A stretch of DNA of 64,000 nucleotides from the NCBI GenBank assembly GCA_913778495.1, contig CAJYVD010000013.1, positions 124,001-188,000 on the forward strand, given 5' to 3'. Below the pieces are notes generated by a model, which was given only the letters and a program-made list of their open reading frames with translations, made no database searches and was not told where the DNA came from. A program made the position numbers and the translations under genes. Positions 9,574-16,614 of the stretch are shown here, piece after piece. This stretch comes from an uncultured Pantoea sp. GTDB taxonomy: Bacteria > Pseudomonadota > Gammaproteobacteria > Enterobacterales > Enterobacteriaceae. Within the stretch, counting starts at the first letter, position 1; each line of letters opens with the position of its first letter.

Positions 9574-10440
9574 TTATCCGGCTTTACGCAATGCGGCGCT
9601 GTGCCGATTTTGCAGCTGCACCAGGCGTTCCATGTACGCGATATCTTTAGGTTCGAGCGTGAAGGCGTAATCCACCCAATCTTCCGTAATATCCATGAGT
9701 TCAGCCCGCGACAGCTGCAGTACACGCTGTCGCGCTTTGAGCATGGCGCGCACCCCATTTAGCTTGGGCCGCAATGTATCAATGAAGGTACGCGTGGTGC
9801 GATAGGCATCTCCCGGTTGAAAAATCTTGTCCACCAGGCCGCGAGTCTCAAACCACTCTGCGCTGTGGGATTCTCCTTCACAAATCAGCTCTTCCGCCAG
9901 TTTCATGCCTGAGCGACGCGCCACCAGCGAGTAGCCGCCCATACCGGGAAATAGGTTGAAGGCAATTTCCGGGAACCCCATGCGCGCGCTGTTCTGCGCC
10001 AGAATAAAATGGTGCGCCAGCGCGGCTTCAAACCCTCCGCCCAGTGCGCTGCCCTCAATCATCGCCAGCGTAACCGCGCCGGTATCGAACCCGCGTGCGG
10101 CGGCATGAATGCAGTCAACGCAAGCCCGCGCATAGGCACGGAGCGCTTCACGCCGATTATTGCGTATGCACTCGACGAAGAAGCGCAGATCGCCGCCGGC
10201 GTTAAACATTTGCGGTACCAGCGAGCCCGTAACCCAGAAGTCAATGGGCAGGCCGGAGCGCTGCGCGGCGTAGCTCAGATTCATGATCTCCTCGATTAAT
10301 TCGTGGTTGAAGCTCGGCCGAGGTTGTGCGCGCAGCATCATCCACATAGTGCGGCGTCCTTCCTCATAATAGGCGGCCAACTGCGTCGTCTGGCCAGCTT
10401 CAGTAAACAATCTGCAAGTCGGTTGGTTAATAACTGTCAT
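9574..10440 (-). CDS. rpfF: DSF-family signal synthase, crotonase-fold enoyl-CoA hydratase/thioesterase
   Basis: The 288-residue protein matches Xanthomonas RpfF in length and in its core: SALGGGFEAALAHH, then MGFPEIAFNLFPGMGGYS. The two catalytic glutamates required in RpfF are present at residues 138 and 158, 20 apart as in Xanthomonas (141 and 161). RpfF makes cis-2-unsaturated fatty-acid signals by dehydrating and then hydrolysing 3-hydroxyacyl-ACP. The C-terminal part (ITEDWVDYAFTL, MERLVQLQNRHS) also follows RpfF rather than FadB-type hydratases. Its convergent neighbour is the matching receptor rpfR, which strongly supports the assignment. E. coli keeps the receptor homologue but lacks this gene. 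The chain length of the signal cannot be predicted here. Confidence 0.92.
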   Translation of the reverse strand: MTVINQPTCRLFTEAGQTTQLAAYYEEGRRTMWMMLRAQPRPSFNHELIEEIMNLSYAAQRSGLPIDFWVTGSLVPQMFNAGGDLRFFVECIRNNRREALRAYARACVDCIHAAARGFDTGAVTLAMIEGSALGGGFEAALAHHFILAQNSARMGFPEIAFNLFPGMGGYSLVARRSGMKLAEELICEGESHSAEWFETRGLVDKIFQPGDAYRTTRTFIDTLRPKLNGVRAMLKARQRVLQLSRAELMDITEDWVDYAFTLEPKDIAYMERLVQLQNRHSAALRKAG

Positions 10441-10787
10441 GGTCTCATCCTCTGTTTATGTGATGCGTTAAACGCCCTACCAGCGTAATCCAGAGAGAGG
10501 CCAGACCAAATGAGAGATTGATTTATAAAGTAAAATCCAGAGAGATCCCCGACCGACCCCTTGAGGATCGATTAGCGGGCTTACTTGATGGTGATACGTT
10601 GTATGGTCGCCACTTGAGATTGCTTAACACGTCATGTACAGCAAACGGTGAGGATAGGCATGCGTTTAGAGCGGACAATAATCGCGGTGACAACCCGCGG
10701 CGTGACCGGGACTTGCGGCACGCGCGATCGCTGCCACGTCGAGCAGTGGGGTGATGTATTTAATGTGGGTCGTGATAGCGACGGTGG
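10441..10787. other. Non-coding gap between rpfF and araD
   Basis: No convincing gene is seen in these 347 bases. The region holds the rpfF upstream DNA and an 11-base direct repeat, AATCCAGAGAG, at 10487-10497 and 10534-10544. I could not identify a confident promoter. Confidence 0.5.
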
Positions 10788-10812
10788 CAAAAAAAGCGCC
10801 TCAAGGGCGCTT
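10788..10812 (-). terminator. Rho-independent terminator of araD
   Basis: Read on the minus strand, AAGCGCCCTTGAGGCGCTT forms a short hairpin followed by seven T residues, 16 bases after the araD stop. Confidence 0.8.
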
Positions 10813-10827
10813 CAGGAGAGATGCATT

Positions 10828-11526
10828 TTAATTCTGCCCATACCAGGCGTTTTTGCCGTGCTTACGTAGGTAGTGGAGATCGAGCAATGTTTGAGAGATA
10901 GGCTTTAGCTCCGCGTGCAGCTGAGCGGTATGCAGCGCCATATACGCGACTTCTTCCAGTACCACCGCACTGTGGACAGCGGCCTCGGCATCTTTGCCCC
11001 AGGCAAAGGGACCGTGTGAATGCACCAGCGCCGCCGGAATAGCGGACGGTTGGATACCGCGCTGAGCGAAGGTTTCAACAATCACTTGTCCGGTGTTCCA
11101 CTCATACTGTTGCTCAATTTCTTCTTGCCGCATGGCGCGCGTACAGGGGATCGTTCCGTAAAAGTCATCTGCATGGGTAGTGCCCAACGCGATGAGGTCA
11201 CGCGCCGCCTGCGCCCAGATGGTCGCGTGGCGTGAATGCGTGTGGACGATTCCCCCCACTTCAGGCCAGGCGAGATAAAGCGCACGGTGCGTCGCCGTGT
11301 CGGAGGAAGGCTTCAACGTCCCTTCAATCACCTTGCCGCTTTCAACCTCGACCACCACCATGTCATCACGTTGCATTTTCTCGTACTTCACCCCGGAGGG
11401 TTTAATCACCAAAAGCCCGCGCTCGCGATCGATGGCGCTTACGTTGCCCCACGTAAAAGTCACAAGGTTATAACGAGGCAGATCAAGGTTGGCCTCCAGC
11501 ACCTGCTGCTTAAGCTGCTCCAGCAT
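10828..11526 (-). CDS. araD: L-ribulose-5-phosphate 4-epimerase (AraD-type)
   Basis: The 232-residue protein is close to E. coli AraD from end to end: [33 protein letters not shown], then [17 protein letters not shown] and [15 protein letters not shown], with a terminal [12 protein letters not shown]. The zinc ligands of class II aldolase/epimerases (HTH near 95-97 and HSHG near 170) are present. The enzyme links ribulose and xylulose 5-phosphates in arabinose or related pentose use. No araB, araA, sgb or ula genes are adjacent; the gene stands alone with its own ribosome site (CAGGAG) and terminator. It may therefore serve another pentose or ascorbate route (UlaF/SgbE paralogues cannot be excluded). 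Confidence 0.88.
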   Translation of the reverse strand: MLEQLKQQVLEANLDLPRYNLVTFTWGNVSAIDRERGLLVIKPSGVKYEKMQRDDMVVVEVESGKVIEGTLKPSSDTATHRALYLAWPEVGGIVHTHSRHATIWAQAARDLIALGTTHADDFYGTIPCTRAMRQEEIEQQYEWNTGQVIVETFAQRGIQPSAIPAALVHSHGPFAWGKDAEAAVHSAVVLEEVAYMALHTAQLHAELKPISQTLLDLHYLRKHGKNAWYGQN

Positions 11527-11851
11527 GATTTTTCTCCTGAACGTAAGAACCTAAATTGTGCGGAGCAGAGATAAAAAACGTTATGGAAGGAATGGCTGTA
11601 AAGGCAGCGGAAAGTGGCTAATCGCAGAAATGTGCGTGGTTAATTCAGAGTTTTCTATCTTTGGATAACCGCGGCAGCGTTTAGACTGAGCTCAACGTTG
11701 GCCTGGTCCGTCTGGCGCACTCATGAACGCGGATAAAAGGGTATACCGGACGGTAAAGAAATGTGCGTTTTGGCGAGCTGACGGCGTAATTCAGAGCATT
11801 GCATCTATACTTGTAGCGTTGCCTCTGAAAGAACAATCAAGGAGAAAGTGT
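11527..11851. other. Divergent regulatory region between araD and osmB
   Basis: These 325 bases contain no supported gene. The right end carries a likely stationary-phase promoter of osmB. An ATG at 11723 opens a frame that reads into osmB, but it lacks the lipoprotein signal and a ribosome site, so I treat it as leader DNA. Confidence 0.6.
11805..11812 (+). promoter_or_regulatory. Sigma-S-like -10 element of osmB
   Basis: CTATACTT at 11805-11812 closely fits the -10 preferred by RpoS (CTATACTT/A). It lies 40 bases before the osmB start; osmB is RpoS-dependent in E. coli. Confidence 0.6.
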
Positions 11852-12067
11852 ATGACAACAACAATGAAGCGTTTAACTGCCGCAGTGTTAGCGACCACGT
11901 TGGTTGTGGCGTTAAGTGGATGTTCTAACTGGTCCAAACGGGATCGCAATACCGCGATTGGCGCGGGTGCAGGCGCAATTGGTGGCTCCGTGCTGACCAA
12001 CGGCAGCGCACTCGGCACCGTGGGTGGCGCAGCAGTCGGTGGCATCATCGGCCATCAGGTACATTAA
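11852..12067 (+). CDS. osmB: Osmotically inducible lipoprotein OsmB
   Basis: The 71-residue product has a lipoprotein signal ending in ALSGC (lipobox) and then the OsmB body SNWSKRDRNTAIGAGAGAI, GSALGTVGGAAVGGIIGHQV. This is near identical to E. coli OsmB (72 residues), an outer-membrane lipoprotein with a glycine-zipper segment, induced by high osmolarity and stationary phase. I chose the ATG at 11852 because AAGGAG stands 8 bases upstream and the signal peptide starts there. E. coli yciT, next to osmB, is absent here. Confidence 0.95.
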   Translation: MTTTMKRLTAAVLATTLVVALSGCSNWSKRDRNTAIGAGAGAIGGSVLTNGSALGTVGGAAVGGIIGHQVH

Positions 12068-12107
12068 AATAATTATTCGACTACGCAGCGTATGGTATTG
12101 TTAATAA

Positions 12108-12130
12108 CGGGCCGCAGATATTGCGGCCCG
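12108..12130. terminator. Hairpin between osmB and yciH, probably bidirectional
   Basis: CGGGCCGCA and TGCGGCCCG (12108-12116, 12122-12130) form a perfect 9-bp stem with a 5-base loop between the convergent genes. The T-tracts are weak on both sides. Confidence 0.6.
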
Positions 12131-12137
12131 AACTGTA

Positions 12138-12461
12138 TTATCCACCAGCCAGTTTGACTTTCATGCCTTGCGCTTCCAATAGCGTTTTGAGCAGATCTCG
12201 CTTATCGCCCTGAATTTCAATGACGCCATCTTTCACCGCGCCGCCACAGCCGCATTTTTTCTTCAGATCCGCGGCCAGTTTGTTTAGCGCAGCGTCATCC
12301 AGGTCGATACCGGTTATCAGGCACACGCCCTTCCCTTTACGTCCACTGGTTTGACGCTGAATGCGCACGATGCCATCCCCTTTAGGCCGGGGCGCTTGCA
12401 CTTCTTTTTCCGTAATCCGCCCGCTTTCGGTGGAATACACGAGTCGATTGTCCTGCCCCAT
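12138..12461 (-). CDS. yciH: SUI1/eIF1-like translation factor YciH
   Basis: The 107-residue protein has the SUI1 fold signature: GIVRIQRQTSGRKGKGVCLI, then LAADLKKKCGCGGAVKDG and IEIQGDKRD. It is the bacterial homologue of eukaryotic initiation factor 1, which affects start-site fidelity; the bacterial role is modest and only partly understood. The ATG overlaps the pyrF stop codon by one base (TGATG), so the two are translationally coupled, as in E. coli. Confidence 0.95.
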   Translation of the reverse strand: MGQDNRLVYSTESGRITEKEVQAPRPKGDGIVRIQRQTSGRKGKGVCLITGIDLDDAALNKLAADLKKKCGCGGAVKDGVIEIQGDKRDLLKTLLEAQGMKVKLAGG

Positions 12462-13168
12462 CAGACCTCCTCAAGACTGGACAAAATAGTTTGCAGCGCA
12501 GCAGCAGGATCGGTCGATTGGGTGATCGGGCGGCCAATCACCATGTAATCAACCCCGGCACGGCGAGCGTCTTCCGGCGTCATAATACGACGCTGGTCGC
12601 CAGCGTCACTGCCGGAAGGGCGAATGCCTGGCGTAACAAGCGCAAAATCCTTGCCGAACGCGCGTTTGAAATGCGCCGCTTCTTGCGCTGAGCACACCAC
12701 CCCATCTAATCCGCACTGCTGAGTGAGGCGCGCCAAACGTTCTGCTTGCTGGGCAGGCGTTAACGAAATGCCGAGCCCCGTTAAATCTTCTTGATCCATG
12801 CTGGTGAGCACGGTAACAGCAATTAGCAAAGGCGCATCTTTGCCATAGGACTGCAATGCTTCTTTTGCAGCATGCATCATGCGCGCCCCGCCGCTGGCGT
12901 GCACGTTGATCATCCAGACACCCAAATCTGCCGCTGCCGCAACGGCATGCGCGCAGGTGTTGGGAATATCGTGGAATTTCAAATCGAGAAAGACGTCAAA
13001 CCCCCGCTCTTGCAGCGCTTTTACGGCTGCGGGTCCAAAAAGCGTGAATAACTCTTTGCCAACCTTCAGCCGACACTGACGGGGATCGATGCGTTCCACG
13101 AAGCGTAACGCGTCGTTGAGATCGTGGTAATCGAGTGCCACCAAAATGGGCGACGTGGTTACAGACAT
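12461..13168 (-). CDS. pyrF: Orotidine 5'-phosphate decarboxylase
   Basis: PyrF converts OMP to UMP, the last step of de novo pyrimidine synthesis. The 235-residue length is normal. The active-site block [11 protein letters not shown] (Asp62, Lys64, Asp67) and [13 protein letters not shown] are intact, along with the C-terminal VTPGIRPSG and VIGRPIT phosphate-binding segments. It lies downstream of lapB on the same strand with about 210 bp between them and upstream of yciH with a 1-base overlap. Confidence 0.97.
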   Translation of the reverse strand: MSVTTSPILVALDYHDLNDALRFVERIDPRQCRLKVGKELFTLFGPAAVKALQERGFDVFLDLKFHDIPNTCAHAVAAAADLGVWMINVHASGGARMMHAAKEALQSYGKDAPLLIAVTVLTSMDQEDLTGLGISLTPAQQAERLARLTQQCGLDGVVCSAQEAAHFKRAFGKDFALVTPGIRPSGSDAGDQRRIMTPEDARRAGVDYMVIGRPITQSTDPAAALQTILSSLEEV

Positions 13169-13378
13169 GACGTTTCCTCAAAGCGAGCACCCGCAGGCGC
13201 GATGGACAAACGGCATGCATTCTACCTGCGCGGACGCTCAACAACAATCTACCTGCCTTGCTTTGCTGCTTAGCTTTACTGGCACGAGAGCATCGGTCTG
13301 CGTGTTGTTTTAATTATTTAGTATGTTGTAACTATAAAATTATTAGGGTCGTGCGTATTGGTTTGATCATGGACGGGA

Positions 13379-14548
13379 TTATTGTCCGTCCAAACCACGA
13401 ATAGGCTTCACCGATGACCATGTCCGGCATGACGGGCAATGCCAGTAAAGCGCATGCGCCGTGAAACCGCATTTATGACAGCGATAGCGCGGCTTGGTGC
13501 GAATTTGCTCGCCGACCATATCGCGCAATATCATAAGACTCTCTTTGGCGCGGCCATCTTCGGCTTCATGCAGGTGGAAATCCATCAGGCGATGGAACAC
13601 GCGCATGGTAGGATGACGCTGCAACTGACGATTGATATAAAGCTGTGCGGCTTCCGGCCCCTGCTGCTGCTCAAGAATATCCGCAAGATAGAGCTCGGCC
13701 GCGGCACCGGTATTTTCGTCTACGCAGCGCTCAAGAAACCGTGCCCACTCCTCAGGTTGCTCAAGACGTTGATAGCAGGTTTCAAGCATCGCTAGCGTTT
13801 CACTCACCAGCTCTTTATCTTGCTCCAGCACGCTTTTAAGGCGATCTGCGGCCTTGGCGTACTCGCCCTGCTCCATCAAAATGCGTCCCATCATGATGGA
13901 TACGCGCGCGCTTTGTGGTTGCGCCGACTCCCCTTTCTTAAGCAGCTGCATTGCACGATCCAACGCATCACTGCTTAAAGCCTGAAGCGCAAGCTCACAA
14001 TAAAAATGCGCAATCTCCCCTTTGTGCTTGTCTTTGCCAAGTTTAACCAATCTCTCGGCCACCTCGATGGCCTTCTGCCACTCGCTGGTGGCTTGATGGA
14101 TCAGCAACAGCTGTTGCAAAGCGCCAATGCGAAAATCGGTTTCTTCGATAAGTTGGCTAAACATATCCTCGGCGCGGTCGTAAAGGCCGGCGGCCATGTA
14201 ATCGCGTCCAAGTTGCTGGATGGCGAGCAGACGTTGCTCGTAGCTAAGGGAGGCGCTTTCCATAAGGGATTGGTGGATGCGAATCGCGCGATCGACTTCA
14301 CCGCGTGAACGAAACAGGTTGCCCAACGTGAGGTGCGCTTCTACGGTGCCACTGTCTTCCTTGAGCATATCAAGAAAGAGCTCAACGGCTTTATCTTGCT
14401 GATTAGAAAGAAGGAAGTTGACGCCATCTACGTATTCACGCGACAGTCTGTTCGCTTCCTGTTGCTTATCCTGTTGCGCACTCCGTCGCCCCATGTACCA
14501 ACCATAGGCCGCAGCAACGGGCAGAAGCAGAAACAACAATTCAAGCAT
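13379..14548 (-). CDS. lapB: Lipopolysaccharide assembly protein LapB (YciM)
   Basis: The 389-residue protein starts with one membrane anchor (residues 1-18), then a row of TPR repeats (about 35-350, for example DKAVELFLDMLKED and VEAHLTLGNLFRSRGEVDRA) and ends in a rubredoxin-like metal-binding pair, CHKCG and CPSC. In E. coli LapB delivers LpxC to FtsH for degradation and so balances LPS against phospholipid. It starts 6 bases after the lapA stop with an AGGA site inside the lapA end, so the pair form an operon. Confidence 0.96.
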   Translation of the reverse strand: MLELLFLLLPVAAAYGWYMGRRSAQQDKQQEANRLSREYVDGVNFLLSNQQDKAVELFLDMLKEDSGTVEAHLTLGNLFRSRGEVDRAIRIHQSLMESASLSYEQRLLAIQQLGRDYMAAGLYDRAEDMFSQLIEETDFRIGALQQLLLIHQATSEWQKAIEVAERLVKLGKDKHKGEIAHFYCELALQALSSDALDRAMQLLKKGESAQPQSARVSIMMGRILMEQGEYAKAADRLKSVLEQDKELVSETLAMLETCYQRLEQPEEWARFLERCVDENTGAAAELYLADILEQQQGPEAAQLYINRQLQRHPTMRVFHRLMDFHLHEAEDGRAKESLMILRDMVGEQIRTKPRYRCHKCGFTAHALYWHCPSCRTWSSVKPIRGLDGQ

Positions 14549-14554
14549 TCGCGC

Positions 14555-14857
14555 TTAGTCCTGACGACCGACAGTCACGGTGGAAGCGGTGCTCGCCTGT
14601 TCATTTTGTGCCTGCAGGCGTTTCAGCTTGCGCTGAGCATGAGCAAGAGAAACGCGCACTCTCAGCCAAAAGAGTCCGCAGATCGCCCAACCCAGCAGGA
14701 AGCCGACGCCAAACAGGCTTGCCAACAGCGTAGAGATGCGAAATTCTCCCTGCGCCAAGAGATAGTTGAAAGTGACGGTTTGATCATTGTGCGCGCCGAG
14801 CGTCACGGAAATGATAAAAATGACCAAAACCACCAGAAAAATCAGCAAATATTTCAC
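14555..14857 (-). CDS. lapA: Lipopolysaccharide assembly protein LapA (YciS)
   Basis: The 100-residue inner-membrane protein has two transmembrane helices (about 2-20 and 43-66), then a charged cytoplasmic tail SLAHAQRKLKRLQAQNEQ likely to form a coiled coil. It is the partner of LapB. The start codon is GTG at 14857, with CAGGAC 6 bases upstream; the following KYLLIF matches the E. coli start. Confidence 0.94.
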   Translation of the reverse strand: MKYLLIFLVVLVIFIISVTLGAHNDQTVTFNYLLAQGEFRISTLLASLFGVGFLLGWAICGLFWLRVRVSLAHAQRKLKRLQAQNEQASTASTVTVGRQD

Positions 14858-14984
14858 AATGCGTCCTGTCGTGAGGTTGTCCAGAATAAGTATGCCAAAA
14901 AAGTGGCGCCGCTGCTGGAGTTCTCCGCCTTAGCCATCCTAAAGAAAGCTATCGGAAACACTCATATTGGGGCACCACCAAGAA

Positions 14985-15749
14985 TTACAATACGTCATCT
15001 CGCTGCGCAATCTCTTGCTGTTCCTCACGCGGTATGGAGAGCGGTCCGCAGAACCGCTGCGCCAGCCACGTGGCGAGCGTAACCAAAAGCCAAGAAATTA
15101 ATGTGGCCACCACCAGGTCGCGCGGCCAATGCATCCCCAATAAAAGGCGACTTCCCATTACCGCTGTCGCCCAGCAAAACAGCACGACGACCGTGATGAG
15201 ATGGCGCCGCGGCCACAGCAATCCTATCGCTAATAACGCCCAACTGGCGGCGAACATAGTGTGTCCCGAAGGAAAGGCAAATCCGGTTTCAAATGCCCAG
15301 TGTCGCTTTAGCCAACCCGGCAGCTGCGTGTCATTTTCCAGCAAGCTGGAGACCAGCTCGCCCCGATGTTTCCGCTTGAGTTGATAGAATGCCTCTTCGT
15401 TAAGGCCGTAGCTTTTTTCAAGCCATAAGACGTACGGGCGCGGCTCCTGAACTTGTTCCTTAATAAACGACTTCGTGTACTGTCCTGCAAGGATTGCCCC
15501 GTTCATAATCATGAGCAATAAAATGGCGGGCTTGAGACGAAAGCGTAAACACCACAGTACCCACACGCTCAGCAATATGCTGGTCAGGATGCCCCAAGGG
15601 CTGGTGACCGTTTCCGTCATCCAAAACATCACGCGCAGCACCGTATCACTCTCACCCGGCTGCCACTGCCAACCGGATACCCACACGCCAAGCGGCATCA
15701 TTAACAGTAATAACGCACCAAGGCTGGTGCGCTTGAGAATTTTTAACAT
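14985..15749 (-). CDS. pgpB: Phosphatidylglycerophosphatase B (PAP2 family)
   Basis: PgpB is an inner-membrane phosphatase with activity on phosphatidylglycerophosphate and undecaprenyl pyrophosphate. The 254-residue protein has all three PAP2 motifs: KEQVQEPRP, FPSGHTMF and SRLLLGMHWPRD. About six hydrophobic helices surround them. It is divergent from ribA and separate from lapA, with 127 bp between. Confidence 0.95.
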   Translation of the reverse strand: MLKILKRTSLGALLLLMMPLGVWVSGWQWQPGESDTVLRVMFWMTETVTSPWGILTSILLSVWVLWCLRFRLKPAILLLMIMNGAILAGQYTKSFIKEQVQEPRPYVLWLEKSYGLNEEAFYQLKRKHRGELVSSLLENDTQLPGWLKRHWAFETGFAFPSGHTMFAASWALLAIGLLWPRRHLITVVVLFCWATAVMGSRLLLGMHWPRDLVVATLISWLLVTLATWLAQRFCGPLSIPREEQQEIAQRDDVL

Positions 15750-15910
15750 CCGATATCCTAGCGCTGCGCTTAAAGCAAATAGTGGATAACTTTAGCTGAA
15801 AAAAGAATAACATACCTATTGTCACTTGGATAATTGTGCTTTATCACAGTAATCGCGCTGAGCGATTAGCGGCCCGGCTACCGGTTGTGGCACAATATCG
15901 CAAGTTAACG

Positions 15911-15949
15911 AGGTCCCGTTGGACCTTAGCGTTATCATGATGATAGCGC
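15911..15949 (+). promoter_or_regulatory. Two inverted repeats in the ribA upstream leader
   Basis: AGGTCC-cgtt-GGACCT (15911-15926) is a perfect 6-bp stem with a 4-base loop. Two bases later a 21-base near-palindrome runs from 15929 to 15949; nine of ten pairs match and the tenth is a G-T pair. They end 26 bases before the ribA start. They do not resemble the FMN riboswitch core. They may be operators or an RNA structure in the leader. Confidence 0.45.
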
Positions 15950-15975
15950 ATCTTCTGAAGGTTCTGGAGAGTCAC

Positions 15976-16569
15976 ATGCAGCTAAAACGGGTAGCAGAAG
16001 CCAAACTGCCCACGCCATGGGGAGATTTCCTGATGGTCGGTTTTGAAGAACTGGCAACGGGCCAGGATCACGTTGCGTTAGTCTACGGCGATATTAGCGA
16101 TCAGAATCCGGTATTGGCACGTGTCCATTCCGAATGCCTTACCGGTGATGCCCTGTTCAGCTTGCGCTGTGACTGCGGCTTCCAACTCGAAGCGGCGCTT
16201 ACGGCTATTGCTGAAGAAGGACGTGGGGTGCTGCTTTATCATCGTCAAGAAGGCCGTAACATTGGTCTACTTAACAAAATTCGCGCCTATGCGCTGCAGG
16301 ATAAAGGCTACGACACGGTTGAGGCCAACCACCAGTTGGGTTTTGCTGCTGACGAGCGCGATTTCACGCTGTGCGCGGATATGTTCAAGTTACTGAGCAT
16401 TGATGAAGTGCGGCTGCTGACGAACAATCCGCGCAAAGTTGAAATTCTTAGCGAGGCGGGAATTAACATCGTTGAGCGAGTGCCATTAGTGGTAGGCCGT
16501 AATCCTAAAAACGCGCACTACCTCGACACTAAAGCTGAAAAGATGGGGCATTTGCTGCCCAAAGCGTAA
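15976..16569 (+). CDS. ribA: GTP cyclohydrolase II
   Basis: RibA opens GTP in the first step of riboflavin synthesis. The 197-residue product carries the zinc site C-x10-CDC ([20 protein letters not shown]) and the [20 protein letters not shown] block, followed by NNPRKVEIL. The correct start is the ATG at 15976, where GGAG stands 6 bases upstream and the text [16 protein letters not shown] matches E. coli. A TTG 57 bases upstream could extend the frame but is not supported. E. coli ribA is SoxRS-responsive. Confidence 0.96.
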   Translation: MQLKRVAEAKLPTPWGDFLMVGFEELATGQDHVALVYGDISDQNPVLARVHSECLTGDALFSLRCDCGFQLEAALTAIAEEGRGVLLYHRQEGRNIGLLNKIRAYALQDKGYDTVEANHQLGFAADERDFTLCADMFKLLSIDEVRLLTNNPRKVEILSEAGINIVERVPLVVGRNPKNAHYLDTKAEKMGHLLPKA

Positions 16570-16578
16570 ACTCAACGT

Positions 16579-16613
16579 AAAAAGCCGGGACACTTGCTTG
16601 TCCCGGCTTTTTT
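16579..16613. terminator. Strong bidirectional terminator between ribA and acnA
   Basis: A 14-bp stem (AAAAAGCCGGGACA, 16579-16592, with TGTCCCGGCTTTTT) has a 6-base loop and T-runs on both strands. The acnA stop codon is only 2 bases beyond it. Confidence 0.92.
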
Positions 16614-16614
16614 A

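Noticed and set aside
15841-15975. FMN riboswitch upstream of ribA
   Set aside because: The conserved RFN core elements are absent; only two simple inverted repeats are present.
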